From NCBI GenBank assembly GCA_964020085.1, contig OZ026600.1, positions 4,685,361 through 4,749,360 on the forward strand: 64,000 nucleotides of DNA. Direction: 5' to 3'. Positions 47,466-62,307 of the stretch are shown here, one piece after another; within the stretch, counting starts at the first letter, position 1; each line of letters opens with the position of its first letter. The translations under genes were made by a program, and so were the position numbers. The DNA is from Micromussa lordhowensis. Its lineage: Eukaryota > Cnidaria > Anthozoa > Scleractinia > Lobophylliidae. A model generated the notes under the pieces. That model did not search any database and was not told the DNA's origin. It saw only the letters and a list, made by a program, of their open reading frames with translations.

Positions 47466-48378
47466 ATACACTATGAACACACCTCAACGCAATGTTAAGC
47501 TGTACGTTTAACTATACATTCTGTAAAAATTGAACTCATCAAAACTACCGTTGTTTATATGCCTCTAGAAAACAGTGACAGCGTTTTTCTTTATCGCGGT
47601 CCCTGTTTCGGACTGTTGCTTAGAGAATCCTGTTCCATCGCAAAAATTATACTTAAACCATTAAATTTATTAATAAAACTCCCTGTGGTAGAAAAGCAAT
47701 ATACTGCCAAGAACACAGCTCAAATTGTCTCAGATCCGAGAGAGTTCTGAGCGTTGAGACCTCTGCCGGCTCTATTAAACAGCCAAACACGTTTACAGAC
47801 AAAGGTAGGTTTTGAAATAATTGTTCGATTGTCAATTTAAAAAACCCGGACCGCACTGATCATGAAGAGCCCTTCAAATTGCAGTATATTCGTTACTGTG
47901 TCCTCCTGGATAAAATAAGAACTGTTGTCTACCTGTGGGATAGTTTTAAGTTTACGAACCACCGTGACGTAGTTCGAAATTAAGTTGGTTTACCGTTTAA
48001 TTTAGGCGTTGAAAGAGATAAGATAAGATTATATTAGTTTTCCACTAAATGGGTTTTAAAAACTAATTACAATCAATGCCAAATACATTAAAATTGAGGA
48101 TCTAAAATTCTAATAGATGTTAAAATATATCGTATTTCTAATTAAAAACTACTGAGAAATTCCTTTAAATGTCTCTTGAAGATTGAGATATAGTGCTGAT
48201 TATCAAAAACTGGATCATTGGATAATGCAATTCGAGAGTTTTCATTGGCTTAGCCATCATGGTATATGAGCCATTATACCATGATCTACAAAAATGGGGA
48301 GCGTTTGCGTGATTTTTTTGGCCTTTTTGTTTTTATTGTAGTCTAGTTTTCTATATTTTGGAGGCGTTTTTAATAAAA

Positions 48379-48424
<46 letters not shown>

Positions 48425-48587
48425 ATCGGCGCTACGCGCCTCGTTGGCTATCTATCACCTCATATCCAACGCGCGCTCGTGGAATAATTGTTAAATACAC
48501 TATGAACACACCTCAACGCAATGTTAAGCTGTACGTTTAACTATACATTCTGTAAAAATTGAACTCATCAAAACTACCGTTGTTTAT

Positions 48588-49280
48588 ATGCCTCTAGAAA
48601 ACTGTGACAGCGTTTTTCTTTATCGCGGTCCCTGTTCCTCCATTAATTTCATCCAAACGCGACAAAAACATAGGTAACTTTTTAGTCAGAAGTGCATTCC
48701 AAACAAGCGCTCAACCCAGAACTTTTAAATGCAAACGCGCACGGTGCAAAACATGTCCTTTATTCGCAACGTTGAGAAAATATCGGGACCCAAGCGATCC
48801 ATCAAGATCACTGATCATTTCACCTGTACCTCAGCCAATGCCATATACTGCATAACTTGCACTCTTTGCAAAAAATTGTACATCGGCGAAACAGGGAGAC
48901 AACTATGCGACCGTTTCCGAGAACACCTTCGTGACGTAGATAAAGACGACAAAAACGCATCTAAACCGGTCACGATGGAGGTTGCGAAAAGATTCTACCA
49001 GTATCGGGATCATTTTGAAGTAATTTAAAATGACCGAGGTTTTGAAAGTGCTGCCCGAAGCCGCAGGCCGAGGGATTAGTTTTAAGTTTACGTTTTCTCG
49101 AATTACACAGCTCGTAATTAAGTTGGTTTACCTTTGGTAACATTTCAATTTTTTTAAGTCCTTTTAGACGTTGAAAGAGATATAGTGCTGAATACACTAT
49201 GAACACACCTCAAGACAATGTCGAGCTGTTTAACTATACATTCTGTAAAAATTGAACTCATCAAAACTACCGTTGTTTAT
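48588..49280 (+). pseudogene. S unit 2 with endonuclease fragment
   Basis: Together with the following L unit it forms a 1718 bp dimer that is repeated almost unchanged at 50306-52023, evidence of a recent segmental duplication within the array. Confidence 0.8.
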
Positions 49281-49917
49281 ATGCCTCTAGAAAACAGTGA
49301 CAGCGTTTTTCTTTATCGCGGTCCCTGTTTCGGACTGTTGCTTAGAGAATCCTGTTCCATCGCAAAAATTATACTTAAACCATTAAATTTATTAATAAAA
49401 CTCCCTGTGGTAGAAAAGCAATATACTGCCAAGAACACAGCTCAACTTGTCTCAGATCCGAGAGAGTTCTGAGCGTTGAGACCTCTGCTCTATTAAACAG
49501 CCAAACACGTTTACAGACAAAGGTAGGTTTTGAAATAATTGTTCGATTGTCAATTTAAAAAACCCGGACCGCACTGATCATGAAGAGCCCTTCAAATTGC
49601 AGTATATTCGTTACTGTGTCCTCCTGGATAAAATAAGAACTGTTGTCTACCTGTGGGATAGTTTTAAGTTTACGAACCACCGTGACGTAGTTCGAAATTA
49701 AGTTGGTTTACCGTTTAATTTAGGCGTTGAAAGAGATAAGATAAGATTATATTAGTTTTCCACTAAATGGGTTTTAAAAACTAATTACAATCAATGCCAA
49801 ATACATTAAAATTGAGGATCTAAAATTCTAATAGATGTTAAAATATATCGTATTTCTAATTAAAAACTACTGAGAAATTCCTTTAAATGTCTCTTGAAGA
49901 TTGAGATATAGTGCTGA

Positions 49918-49951
<34 letters not shown>

Positions 49952-50096
49952 GAGAGTTTTCATTGGCTTAGCCATCATGGTATATGAGCCATTATACCAT
50001 GATCTACAAAAATGGGGAGCGTTTGCGTGATTTTTTTGGCCTTTTTGTTTTTATTGTAGTCTAGTTTTCTATATTTTGGAGGCGTTTTTAATAAAA

Positions 50097-50142
<46 letters not shown>

Positions 50143-50172
50143 ATCGGCGCTACGCGCCTCGTTGGCTATCTA

Positions 50173-50212
<40 letters not shown>

Positions 50213-50305
50213 ATACACTATGAACACACCTCAACGCAATGTTAAGCTGTACGTTTAACTATACATTCTGTAAAAATTGAACTCATCAAAACTACCGTTG
50301 TTTAT

Positions 50306-50998
50306 ATGCCTCTAGAAAACTGTGACAGCGTTTTTCTTTATCGCGGTCCCTGTTCCTCCATTAATTTCATCCAAACGCGACAAAAACATAGGTAACTTTT
50401 TAGTCAGAAGTGCATTCCAAACAAGCGCTCAACCCAGAACTTTTAAATGCAAACGCGCACGGTGCAAAACATGTCCTTTATTCGCAACGTTGAGAAAATA
50501 TCGGGACCCAAGCGATCCATCAAGATCACTGATCATTTCACCTGTACCTCAGCCAATGCCATATACTGCATAACTTGCACTCTTTGCAAAAAATTGTACA
50601 TCGGCGAAACAGGGAGACAACTATGCGACCGTTTCCGAGAACACCTTCGTGACGTAGATAAAGACGACAAAAACGCATCTAAACCGGTCACGATGGAGGT
50701 TGCGAAAAGATTCTACCAGTATCGGGATCATTTTGAAGTAATTTAAAATGACCGAGGTTTTGAAAGTGCTGCCCGAAGCCGCAGGCCGAGGGATTAGTTT
50801 TAAGTTTACGTTTTCTCGAATTACACAGCTCGTAATTAAGTTGGTTTACCTTTGGTAACATTTCAATTTTTTTAAGTCCTTTTAGACGTTGAAAGAGATA
50901 TAGTGCTGAATACACTATGAACACACCTCAAGACAATGTCGAGCTGTTTAACTATACATTCTGTAAAAATTGAACTCATCAAAACTACCGTTGTTTAT
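50306..50998 (+). pseudogene. S unit 3 with endonuclease fragment
   Basis: Near-identical to S unit 2, including AACTTGTCTC in the L unit that follows each, a variant not present elsewhere. Confidence 0.8.
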
Positions 50999-51635
50999 AT
51001 GCCTCTAGAAAACAGTGACAGCGTTTTTCTTTATCGCGGTCCCTGTTTCGGACTGTTGCTTAGAGAATCCTGTTCCATCGCAAAAATTATACTTAAACCA
51101 TTAAATTTATTAATAAAACTCCCTGTGGTAGAAAAGCAATATACTGCCAAGAACACAGCTCAACTTGTCTCAGATCCGAGAGAGTTCTGAGCGTTGAGAC
51201 CTCTGCTCTATTAAACAGCCAAACACGTTTACAGACAAAGGTAGGTTTTGAAATAATTGTTCGATTGTCAATTTAAAAAACCCGGACCGCACTGATCATG
51301 AAGAGCCCTTCAAATTGCAGTATATTCGTTACTGTGTCCTCCTGGATAAAATAAGAACTGTTGTCTACCTGTGGGATAGTTTTAAGTCTACGAACCACCG
51401 TGACGTAGTTCGAAATTAAGTTGGTTTACCGTTTAATTTAGGCGTTGAAAGAGATAAGATAAGATTATAGTAGTTTTCCACTAAATGGGTTTTAAAAACT
51501 AATTACAATCAATGCCAAATACATTAAAATTGAGGATCTAAAATTCTAATAGATGTTAAAATATATCGTATTTCTAATTAAAGACTACTGAGAAATTCCT
51601 TTAAATGTCTCTTGAAGATTGAGATATAGTGCTGA

Positions 51636-51669
<34 letters not shown>

Positions 51670-51814
51670 GAGAGTTTTCATTGGCTTAGCCATCATGGTA
51701 TATGAGCCATTATACCATGATCTACAAAAATGGGGAGCGTTTGCGTGATTTTTTTGGCCTTTTTGTTTTTATTGTAGTCTAGTTTTCTATATTTTGGAGG
51801 CGTTTTTAATAAAA

Positions 51815-51860
<46 letters not shown>

Positions 51861-51890
51861 ATCGGCGCTACGCGCCTCGTTGGCTATCTA

Positions 51891-51930
<40 letters not shown>

Positions 51931-52660
51931 ATACACTATGAACACACCTCAACGCAATGTTAAGCTGTACGTTTAACTATACATTCTGTAAAAATTGAAC
52001 TCATCAAAACTACCGTTGTTTATATGCCTCTAGAAAACAGTGACAGCGTTTTTCTTTATCGCGGTCCCTGTTTCGGACTGTTGCTTAGAGAATCCTGTTC
52101 CATCGCAAAAATTATACTTAAACCATTAAATTTATTAATAAAACTCCCTGTGGTAGAAAAGCAATATACTGCCAAGAACACAGCTCAAATTGTCTCAGAT
52201 CCGAGAGAGTTCTGAGCGTTGAGACCTCTGCTCTATTAAACAGCCAAACACGTTTACAGACAAAGGTAGGTTTTGAAATAATTGTTCGATTGTCAATTTA
52301 AAAAACCCGGACCGCACTGATCATGAAGAGCCCTTCAAATTGCAGTATATTCGTTACTGTGTCCTCCTGGATAAAATAAGAACTGTTGTCTACCTGTGGG
52401 ATAGTTTTAAGTTTACGAACCACCGTGACGTAGTTCGAAATTAAGTTGGTTTACCGTTTAATTTAGGCGTTGAAAGAGATAAGATAAGATTATATTAGTT
52501 TTCCACTAAATGGGTTTTAAAAACTAATTACAATCAATGCCAAATACATTAAAATTGAGGATCTAAAATTCTAATAGATGTTAAAATATATCGTATTTCT
52601 AATTAAAAACTACTGAGAAATTCCTTTAAATGTCTCTTGAAGATTGAGATATAGTGCTGA

Positions 52661-52694
<34 letters not shown>

Positions 52695-52839
52695 GAGAGT
52701 TTTCATTGGCTTAGCCATCATGGTATATGAGCCATTATACCATGATCTACAAAAATGGGGAGCGTTTGCGTGATTTTTTTGGCCTTTTTGTTTTTATTGT
52801 AGTCTAGTTTTCTATATTTTGGAGGCGTTTTTAATAAAA

Positions 52840-52885
<46 letters not shown>

Positions 52886-52915
52886 ATCGGCGCTACGCGC
52901 CTCGTTGGCTATCTA

Positions 52916-52955
<40 letters not shown>

Positions 52956-53689
52956 ATACACTATGAACACACCTCAACGCAATGTTAAGCTGTACGTTTA
53001 ACTATACATTCTGTAAAAATTGAACTCATCAAAACTACCGTTGTTTATATGCCTCTAGAAAACAGTGACAGCGTTTTTCTTTATCGCGGTCCCTGTTTCG
53101 GACTGTTGCTTAGAGAATCCTGTTCCATCGCAAAAATTATACTTAAACCATTAAATTTATTAATAAAACTCCCTGTGGTAGAAAAGCAATATACTGCCAA
53201 GAACACAGCTCAAATTGTCTCAGATCCGAGAGAGTTCTGAGCGTTGAGACCTCTGCCGGCTCTATTAAACAGCCAAACACGTTTACAGACAAAGGTAGGT
53301 TTTGAAATAATTGTTCGATTGTCAATTTAAAAAACCCGGACCGCACTGATCATGAAGAGCCCTTCAAATTGCAGTATATTCGTTACTGTGTCCTCCTGGA
53401 TAAAATAAGAACTGTTGTCTACCTGTGGGATAGTTTTAAGTTTACGAACCACCGTGACGTAGTTCGAAATTAAGTTGGTTTACCGTTTAATTTAGGCGTT
53501 GAAAGAGATAAGATAAGATTATATTAGTTTTCCACTAAATGGGTTTTAAAAACTAATTACAATCAATGCCAAATACATTAAAATTGAGGATCTAAAATTC
53601 TAATAGATGTTAAAATATATCGTATTTCTAATTAAAAACTACTGAGAAATTCCTTTAAATGTCTCTTGAAGATTGAGATATAGTGCTGA

Positions 53690-53723
<34 letters not shown>

Positions 53724-53868
53724 GAGAGTTTTCATTGGCTTAGCCATCATGGTATATGAGCCATTATACCATGATCTACAAAAATGGGGAGCGTTTGCGT
53801 GATTTTTTTGGCCTTTTTGTTTTTATTGTAGTCTAGTTTTCTATATTTTGGAGGCGTTTTTAATAAAA

Positions 53869-53914
<46 letters not shown>

Positions 53915-53944
53915 ATCGGCGCTACGCGCCTCGTTGGCTATCTA

Positions 53945-53984
<40 letters not shown>

Positions 53985-54077
53985 ATACACTATGAACACA
54001 CCTCAACGCAATGTTAAGCTGTACGTTTAACTATACATTCTGTAAAAATTGAACTCATCAAAACTACCGTTGTTTAT

Positions 54078-54770
54078 ATGCCTCTAGAAAACTGTGACAG
54101 CGTTTTTCTTTATCGCGGTCCCTGTTCCTCCATTAATTTCATCCAAACGCGACAAAAACATAGGTAACTTTTTAATCAGAAGTGCATTCCAAACAAGCGG
54201 TCAACCCAGAACTTTTAAATGCAAACGCGCACGGTGCAAAACATGTCCTTTATTCGCAACGTTGAGAACATATCGGGACCCAAGCGATCCATCAAGATCA
54301 CTGATCATTTCACCTGTACCTCAGCCAATGCCATATACTGCATAACTTGCACTCTTTGCAAAAAATTGTACATCGGCGAAACAGGGAGACAACTATGCGA
54401 CCGTTTCCAAGAACACCTTCGTGACGTAGATAAAGACGACAAAAACGCATCTAAACCGGTCACGATGGAGGTTGCGAAAAGATTCTACCAGTATCGGGAT
54501 CATTTTGAAGTAATTTAAAATGACCGAGGTTTTGAAAGTGCTGCCCGAAGCCGCAGGCCGAGGGATTAGTTTTAAGTTTACGTTTTCTCGAATTACACAG
54601 CTCGTAATTAAGTTGGTTTACCTTTGGTAACATTTCAATTTTTTTAAGTCCTTTTAGACGTTGAAAGAGATATAGTGCTGAATACACTATGAACACACCT
54701 CAAGACAATGTCGAGCTGTTTAACTATACATTCTGTAAAAATTGAACTCATCAAAACTACCGTTGTTTAT
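54078..54770 (+). pseudogene. S unit 4 with endonuclease fragment
   Basis: Shares with S unit 5 the variants FLIRSAFQTSGQ and GAACATATCGGG; uniquely has CCGTTTCCAAGAACACC (Arg to Gln). Confidence 0.8.
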
Positions 54771-55401
54771 ATGCCTCTAGAAAACAGTGACAGCGTTTTT
54801 CTTTATCGCGGTCCCTGTTTCGGACTGTTGCTTAGAGAATCCTGTTCCATCGCAAAAATTATACTTAAACCATTAAATTTATTAATAAAACTCCCTGTGG
54901 TAGAAAAGCAATATACTGCCAAGAACACAGCTCAAATTGTCTCAGATCCGAGAGAGTTCTGAGCGTTGAGACCTCTGCTCTATTAAACAGCCAAACACGT
55001 TTACAGACAAAGGTAGGTTTTGAAATAATTGTTCGATTGTCAATTTAAAAAACCCGGACCGCACTGATCATGAAGAGCTCTTCAAATTGCAGTATATTCG
55101 TTACTGTGTCCTCCTGGATAAAATAAGAACTGTTGTCTACCTGTGGGATAGTTTTAAGTCTACGAACCATGTAGTTCGAAATTAAGTTGGTTTACCGTTT
55201 AATTTAGGCGTTGAAAGAGATAAGATAAGATTATATTAGTTTTCCACTAAATGGGTTTTAAAAACTAATTACAATCAATGCCAAATACATTAAAATTGAG
55301 GATCTAAAATTCTAATAGATGTTAAAATATATCGTATTTCTAATTAAAAACTACTGAGAAATTCCTTTAAATGTCTCTTGAAGATTGAGATATAGTGCTG
55401 A

Positions 55402-55435
<34 letters not shown>

Positions 55436-55597
55436 GAGAGTTTTCATTGGCTTAGCCATCATGGTATATGAGCCATTATACCATGATCTACAAAAATGGG
55501 GAGCGTTTGCGTGATTTTTTTGGCCTTTTTGTTTTTATTGTAGTCTAGTTTTCTATATTTTGGAGGCGTTTTTAGTAAAACAATTATTCCACTCCGG

Positions 55598-55630
<33 letters not shown>

Positions 55631-55660
55631 ATCGGCGCTACGCGCCTCGTTGGCTATCTA

Positions 55661-55700
<40 letters not shown>

Positions 55701-56430
55701 ATACACTATGAACACACCTCAACGCAATGTTAAGCTGTACGTTTAACTATACATTCTGTAAAAATTGAACTCATCAAAACTACCGTTGTTTATATGCCTC
55801 TAGAAAACAGTGACAGCGTTTTTCTTTATCGCGGTCCCTGTTTCGGACTGTTGCTTAGAGAATCCTGTTCCATCGCAAAAATTATACTTAAACCATTAAA
55901 TTTATTAATAAAACTCCCTGTGGTAGAAAAGCAATATACTGCCAAGAACACAGCTCAAATTGTCTCAGATCCGAGAGAGTTCTGAGCGTTGAGACCTCTG
56001 CTCTATTAAACAGCCAAACACGTTTACAGACAAAGGTAGGTTTTGAAATAATTGTTCGATTGTCAATTTAAAAAACCCGGACCGCACTGATCATGAAGAG
56101 CCCTTCAAATTGCAGTATATTCGTTACTGTGTCCTCCTGGATAAAATAAGAACTGTTGTCTACCTGTGGGATAGTTTTAAGTTTACGAACCACCGTGACG
56201 TAGTTCGAAATTAAGTTGGTTTACCGTTTAATTTAGGCGTTGAAAGAGATAAGATAAGATTATATTAGTTTTCCACTAAATGGGTTTTAAAAACTAATTA
56301 CAATCAATGCCAAATACATTAAAATTGAGGATCTAAAATTCTAATAGATGTTAAAATATATCGTATTTCTAATTAAAAACTACTGAGAAATTCCTTTAAA
56401 TGTCTCTTGAAGATTGAGATATAGTGCTGA

Positions 56431-56464
<34 letters not shown>

Positions 56465-56609
56465 GAGAGTTTTCATTGGCTTAGCCATCATGGTATATGA
56501 GCCATTATACCATGATCTACAAAAATGGGGAGCGTTTGCGTGATTTTTTTGGCCTTTTTGTTTTTATTGTAGTCTAGTTTTCTATATTTTGGAGGCGTTT
56601 TTAATAAAA

Positions 56610-56655
<46 letters not shown>

Positions 56656-56685
56656 ATCGGCGCTACGCGCCTCGTTGGCTATCTA

Positions 56686-56725
<40 letters not shown>

Positions 56726-57449
56726 ATACACTATGAACACACCTCAACGCAATGTTAAGCTGTACGTTTAACTATACATTCTGTAAAAATTGAACTCATC
56801 AAAACTACCGTTGTTTATATGCCTCTAGAAAACAGTGACAGCGTTTTTCTTTATCGCGGTCCCTGTTTGGGACTGTTGCTTAGAGAATCCTGTTCCATCG
56901 CAAAAATTATACTTAAACCATTAAATTTATTAATAAAACTCCCTGTGGTAGAAAAGCAATATACTGCCAAGAACACAGCTCAAATTGTCTCAGATCCGAG
57001 AGAGTTCTGAGCGTTGAGACCTCTGCTCTATTAAACAGCCAAACACGTTTACAGACAAAGGTAGGTTTTGAAATAATTGTTCGATTGTCAATTTAAAAAA
57101 CCCGGACCGCACTGATCATGAAGAGCCCTTCAAATTGCACTATATTCGTTACTGTGTCCTCCTGGATAAAATAAGAACTGTTGTCTACCTGTGGGATAGT
57201 TTTAAGTTTACGAACCATGTAGTTCGAAATTAAGTTGGTTTACCGTTTAATTTAGGCGTTGAAAGAGATAAGATAAGATTATATTAGTTTTCCACTAAAT
57301 GGGTTTTAAAAACTAATTACAATCAATGCCAAATACATTAAAATTGAGGATCTAAAATTCTAATAGATGTTAAAATATATCGTATTTCTCAATAAAAACT
57401 ACTGAGAAATTCCTTTAAATGTCTCTTGAAGATTGAGATATAGTGCTGA

Positions 57450-57483
<34 letters not shown>

Positions 57484-57628
57484 GAGAGTTTTCATTGGCT
57501 TAGCCATCATGGTATATGAGCCATTATACCATGATCTACAAAAATGGGGAGCGTTTGCGTGATTTTTTTGGCCTTTTTGTTTTTATTGTAGTCTAGTTTT
57601 CTATATTTTGGAGGCGTTTTTAATAAAA

Positions 57629-57674
<46 letters not shown>

Positions 57675-57704
57675 ATCGGCGCTACGCGCCTCGTTGGCTA
57701 TCTA

Positions 57705-57744
<40 letters not shown>

Positions 57745-58478
57745 ATACACTATGAACACACCTCAACGCAATGTTAAGCTGTACGTTTAACTATACATTC
57801 TGTAAAAATTGAACTCATCAAAACTACCGTTGTTTATATGCCTCTAGAAAACAGTGACAGCGTTTTTCTTTATCGCGGTCCCTGTTTCGGACTGTTGCTT
57901 AGAGAATCCTGTTCCATCGCAAAAATTATACTTAAACCATTAAATTTATTAATAAAACTCCCTGTGGTAGAAAAGCAATATACTGCCAAGAACACAGCTC
58001 AAATTGTCTCAGATCCGAGAGAGTTCTGAGCGTTGAGACCTCTGCCGGCTCTATTAAACAGCCAAACACGTTTACAGACAAAGGTAGGTTTTGAAATAAT
58101 TGTTCGATTGTCAATTTAAAAAACCCGGACCGCACTGATCATGAAGAGCCCTTCAAATTGCAGTATATTCGTTACTGTGTCCTCCTGGATAAAATAAGAA
58201 CTGTTGTCTACCTGTGGGATAGTTTTAAGTTTACGAACCACCGTGACGTAGTTCGAAATTAAGTTGGTTTCCCGTTTAATTTAGGCGTTGAAAGAGATAA
58301 GATAAGATTATATTAGTTTTCCACTAAATGGGTTTTAAAAACTAATTACAATCAATGCCAAATACATTAAAATTGAGGATCTAAAATTCTAATAGATGTT
58401 AAAATATATCGTATTTCTAATTAAAAACTACTGAGAAATTCCTTTAAATGTCTCTTGAAGATTGAGATATAGTGCTGA

Positions 58479-58512
<34 letters not shown>

Positions 58513-58657
58513 GAGAGTTTTCATTGGCTTAGCCATCATGGTATATGAGCCATTATACCATGATCTACAAAAATGGGGAGCGTTTGCGTGATTTTTTTGG
58601 CCTTTTTGTTTTTATTGTAGTCTAGTTTTCTATATTTTGGAGGCGTTTTTAATAAAA

Positions 58658-58703
<46 letters not shown>

Positions 58704-58866
58704 ATCGGCGCTACGCGCCTCGTTGGCTGTCTATCACCTCATATCCAACGCGCGCTCGTGGAATAATTGTTAAATACACTATGAACACACCTCAACGCAA
58801 TGTTAAGCTGTACGTTTAACTATACATTCTGTAAAAATTGAACTCATCAAAACTACCGTTGTTTAT

Positions 58867-59559
58867 ATGCCTCTAGAAAACTGTGACAGCGTTTTTCTTT
58901 ATCGCGGTCCCTGTTCCTCCATTAATTTCATCCAAACGCGACAAAAACATAGGTAACTTTTTAATCAGAAGTGCATTCCAAACAAGCGGTCAACCCAGAA
59001 CTTTTAAATGCAAACGCGCACGGTGCAAAACATGTCCTTTATTCGCAACGTTGAGAACATATCGGGACCCAAGCGATCCATCAAGATCACTGATCATTTC
59101 ACCTGTACCTCAGCCAATGCCATATACTGCATAACTTGCACTCTTTGCAAAAAATTGTACATCGGCGAAACAGGGAGACAACTATGCGACCGTTTCCGAG
59201 AACACCTTCGTGACGTAGATAAAGACGACAAAAACGCATCTAAACCGGTCACGATGGAGGTTGCGAAAAGATTCTACCAGTATCGGGATCATTTTGAAGT
59301 AATTTAAAATGACCGAGGTTTTGAAAGTGCTGCCCGAAGCCGCAGGCCGAGGGATTAGTTTTAAGTTTACGTTTTCTCGAATTACACAGCTCGTAATTAA
59401 GTTGGTTTACCTTTGGTAACATTTCAATTTTTTTAAGTTTTTTTAGACGTTGAAAGAGATATAGTGCTGAATACACTATGAACACACCTCAAGACAATGT
59501 CGAGCTGTTTAACTATACATTCTGTAAAAATTGAACTCATCAAAACTACCGTTGTTTAT
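58867..59559 (+). pseudogene. S unit 5 with endonuclease fragment
   Basis: Closest to S unit 4. Its downstream tail reads AAGTTTTTTTAGACG where others read AAGTCCTTTTAGACG. Confidence 0.8.
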
Positions 59560-60190
59560 ATGCCTCTAGAAAACAGTGACAGCGTTTTTCTTTATCGCGG
59601 TCCCTGTTTCGGACTGTTGCTTAGAGAATCCTGTTCCATCGCAAAAATTATACTTAAACCATTAAATTTATTAATAAAACTCCCTGTGGTAGAAAAGCAA
59701 TATACTGCCAAGAACACAGCTCAAATTGTCTCAGATCCGAGAGAGTTCTGAGCGTTGAGACCTCTGCTCTATTAAACAGCCAAACACGTTTACAGACAAA
59801 GGTAGGTTTTGAAATAATTGTTCGATTGTCAATTTAAAAAACCCGGACCGCACTGATCATGAAGAGCCCTTCAAATTGCAGTATATTCGTTACTGTGTCC
59901 TCCTGGATAAAATAAGAACTGTTGTCTACCTGTGGGATAGTTTTAAGTCTACGAACCATGTAGTTCGAAATTAAGTTGGTTTACCGTTTAATTTAGGCGT
60001 TGAAAGAGATAAGATAAGATTATATTAGTTTTCCACTAAATGGGTTTTAAAAACTAATTACAATCAATGCCAAATACATTAAAATTGAGGATCTAAAATT
60101 CTAATAGATGTTAAAATATATCGTATTTCTAATTAAAAACTACTGAGAAATTCCTTTAAATGTCTCTTGAAGATTGAGATATAGTGCTGA

Positions 60191-60224
<34 letters not shown>

Positions 60225-60386
60225 GAGAGTTTTCATTGGCTTAGCCATCATGGTATATGAGCCATTATGCCATGATCTACAAAAATGGGGAGCGTTTGCG
60301 TGATTTTTTTGGCCTTTTTGTTTTTATTGTAGTCTAGTTTTCTATATTTTGGAGGCGTTTTTAATAAAACAATTATTCCACTCCGG

Positions 60387-60419
<33 letters not shown>

Positions 60420-60449
60420 ATCGGCGCTACGCGCCTCGTTGGCTATCTA

Positions 60450-60489
<40 letters not shown>

Positions 60490-61219
60490 ATACACTATGA
60501 ACACACCTCAACGCAATGTTAAGCTGTACGTTTAACTATACATTCTGTAAAAATTGAACTCATCAAAACTACCGTTGTTTATATGCCTCTAGAAAACAGT
60601 GACAGCGTTTTTCTTTATCGCGGTCCCTGTTTCGGACTGTTGCTTAGAGAATCCTGTTCCATCGCAAAAATTATACTTAAACCATTAAATTTATTAATAA
60701 AACTCCCTGTGGTAGAAAAGCAATATACTGCCAAGAACACAGCTCAAATTGTCTCAGATCCGAGAGAGTTCTGAGCGTTGAGACCTCTGCTCTATTAAAC
60801 AGCCAAACACGTTTACAGACAAAGGTAGGTTTTGAAATAATTGTTCGATTGTCAATTTAAAAAACCCGGACCGCACTGATCATGAAGAGCCCTTCAAATT
60901 GCAGTATATTCGTTACTGTGTCCTCCTGGATAAAATAAGAACTGTTGTCTACCTGTGGGATAGTTTTAAGTTTACGAACCACCGTGACGTAGTTCGAAAT
61001 TAAGTTGGTTTACCGTTTAATTTAGGCGTTGAAAGAGATAAGATAAGATTATATTAGTTTTCCACTAAATGGGTTTTAAAAACTAATTACAATCAATGCC
61101 AAATACATTAAAATTGAGGATCTAAAATTCTAATAGATGTTAAAATATATCGTATTTCTAATTAAAAACTACTGAGAAATTCCTTTAAATGTCTCTTGAA
61201 GATTGAGATATAGTGCTGA

Positions 61220-61253
<34 letters not shown>

Positions 61254-61377
61254 GAGAGTTTTCATTGGCTTAGCCATCATGGTATATGAGCCATTATACC
61301 ATGATCTACAAAAATGGGGAGCGTTTGCGTGATTTTTTTGGCCTTTTTGTTTTTATTGTAGTCTAGTTTTCTATATT

Positions 61378-61444
<67 letters not shown>

Positions 61445-61607
61445 ATCGGCGCTACGCGCCTCGTTGGCTATCTATCACCTCATATCCAACGCGCGCTCGT
61501 GGAATAATTGTTAAATACACTATGAACACACCTCAACGCAATGTTAAGCTGTACGTTTAACTATACATTCTGTAAAAATTGAACTCATCAAAACTACCGT
61601 TGTTTAT

Positions 61608-62307
61608 ATGCCTCTAGAAAACTGTGACAGCGTTTTTCTTTATCGCGGTCCCTGTTCCTCCATTAATTTCATCCAAACGCGACAAAAACATAGGTAACTT
61701 TTTAGTCAGAAGTGGATTCCAAACAAGCGCTCAACCCAGAACTTTTAAATGCAAACGCGCACGGTGCAAAACATGTCCTTTATTCGCAACGTTGAGAAAA
61801 TATCGGGACCCAAGCGATCCATCAAGATCACTGATCATTTCACCTGTACCTCAGCCAATGCCATATACTGCATAACTTGCACTCTTTGCAAAAAATTGTA
61901 CATCGGCGAAACAGGGAGACAACTATGCGACCGTTTCCGAGAACACCTTCGTGACGTAGATAAAGACGACAAAAACGCATCTAAACCGGTCACGATGGAG
62001 GTTGCGAAAAGATTCTACCATGCAAGTATCGGGATCATTTTGAAGTAATTTAAAATGACCGAGGTTTTGAAAGTGCTGCCCGAAGCCGCAGGCCGAGGGA
62101 TTAGTTTTAAGTTTACATTTTCTCGAACTACACAGCTCGTAATTAAGTTGGTTTACCTTTGGTAACATTTCAATTTTTTTTTAAGTCCTTTTAGACGTTG
62201 AAAGAGATATAGTGCTGAATACACTATGAACACACCTCAAGACAATGTCGAGCTGTTTAGCTATACATTCTGTAAAAATTGAACTCATCAAAACTACCGT
62301 TGTTTAT
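61608..62307 (+). pseudogene. S unit 6 with endonuclease fragment, 700 bp
   Basis: Has a 4-base insertion (TACCATGCAAGTATC) near the fragment end and otherwise resembles S unit 1 in its tail (TTACATTTTCTCGAACTAC), so the right edge of the array, like the left, is more diverged than the middle. Confidence 0.8.
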
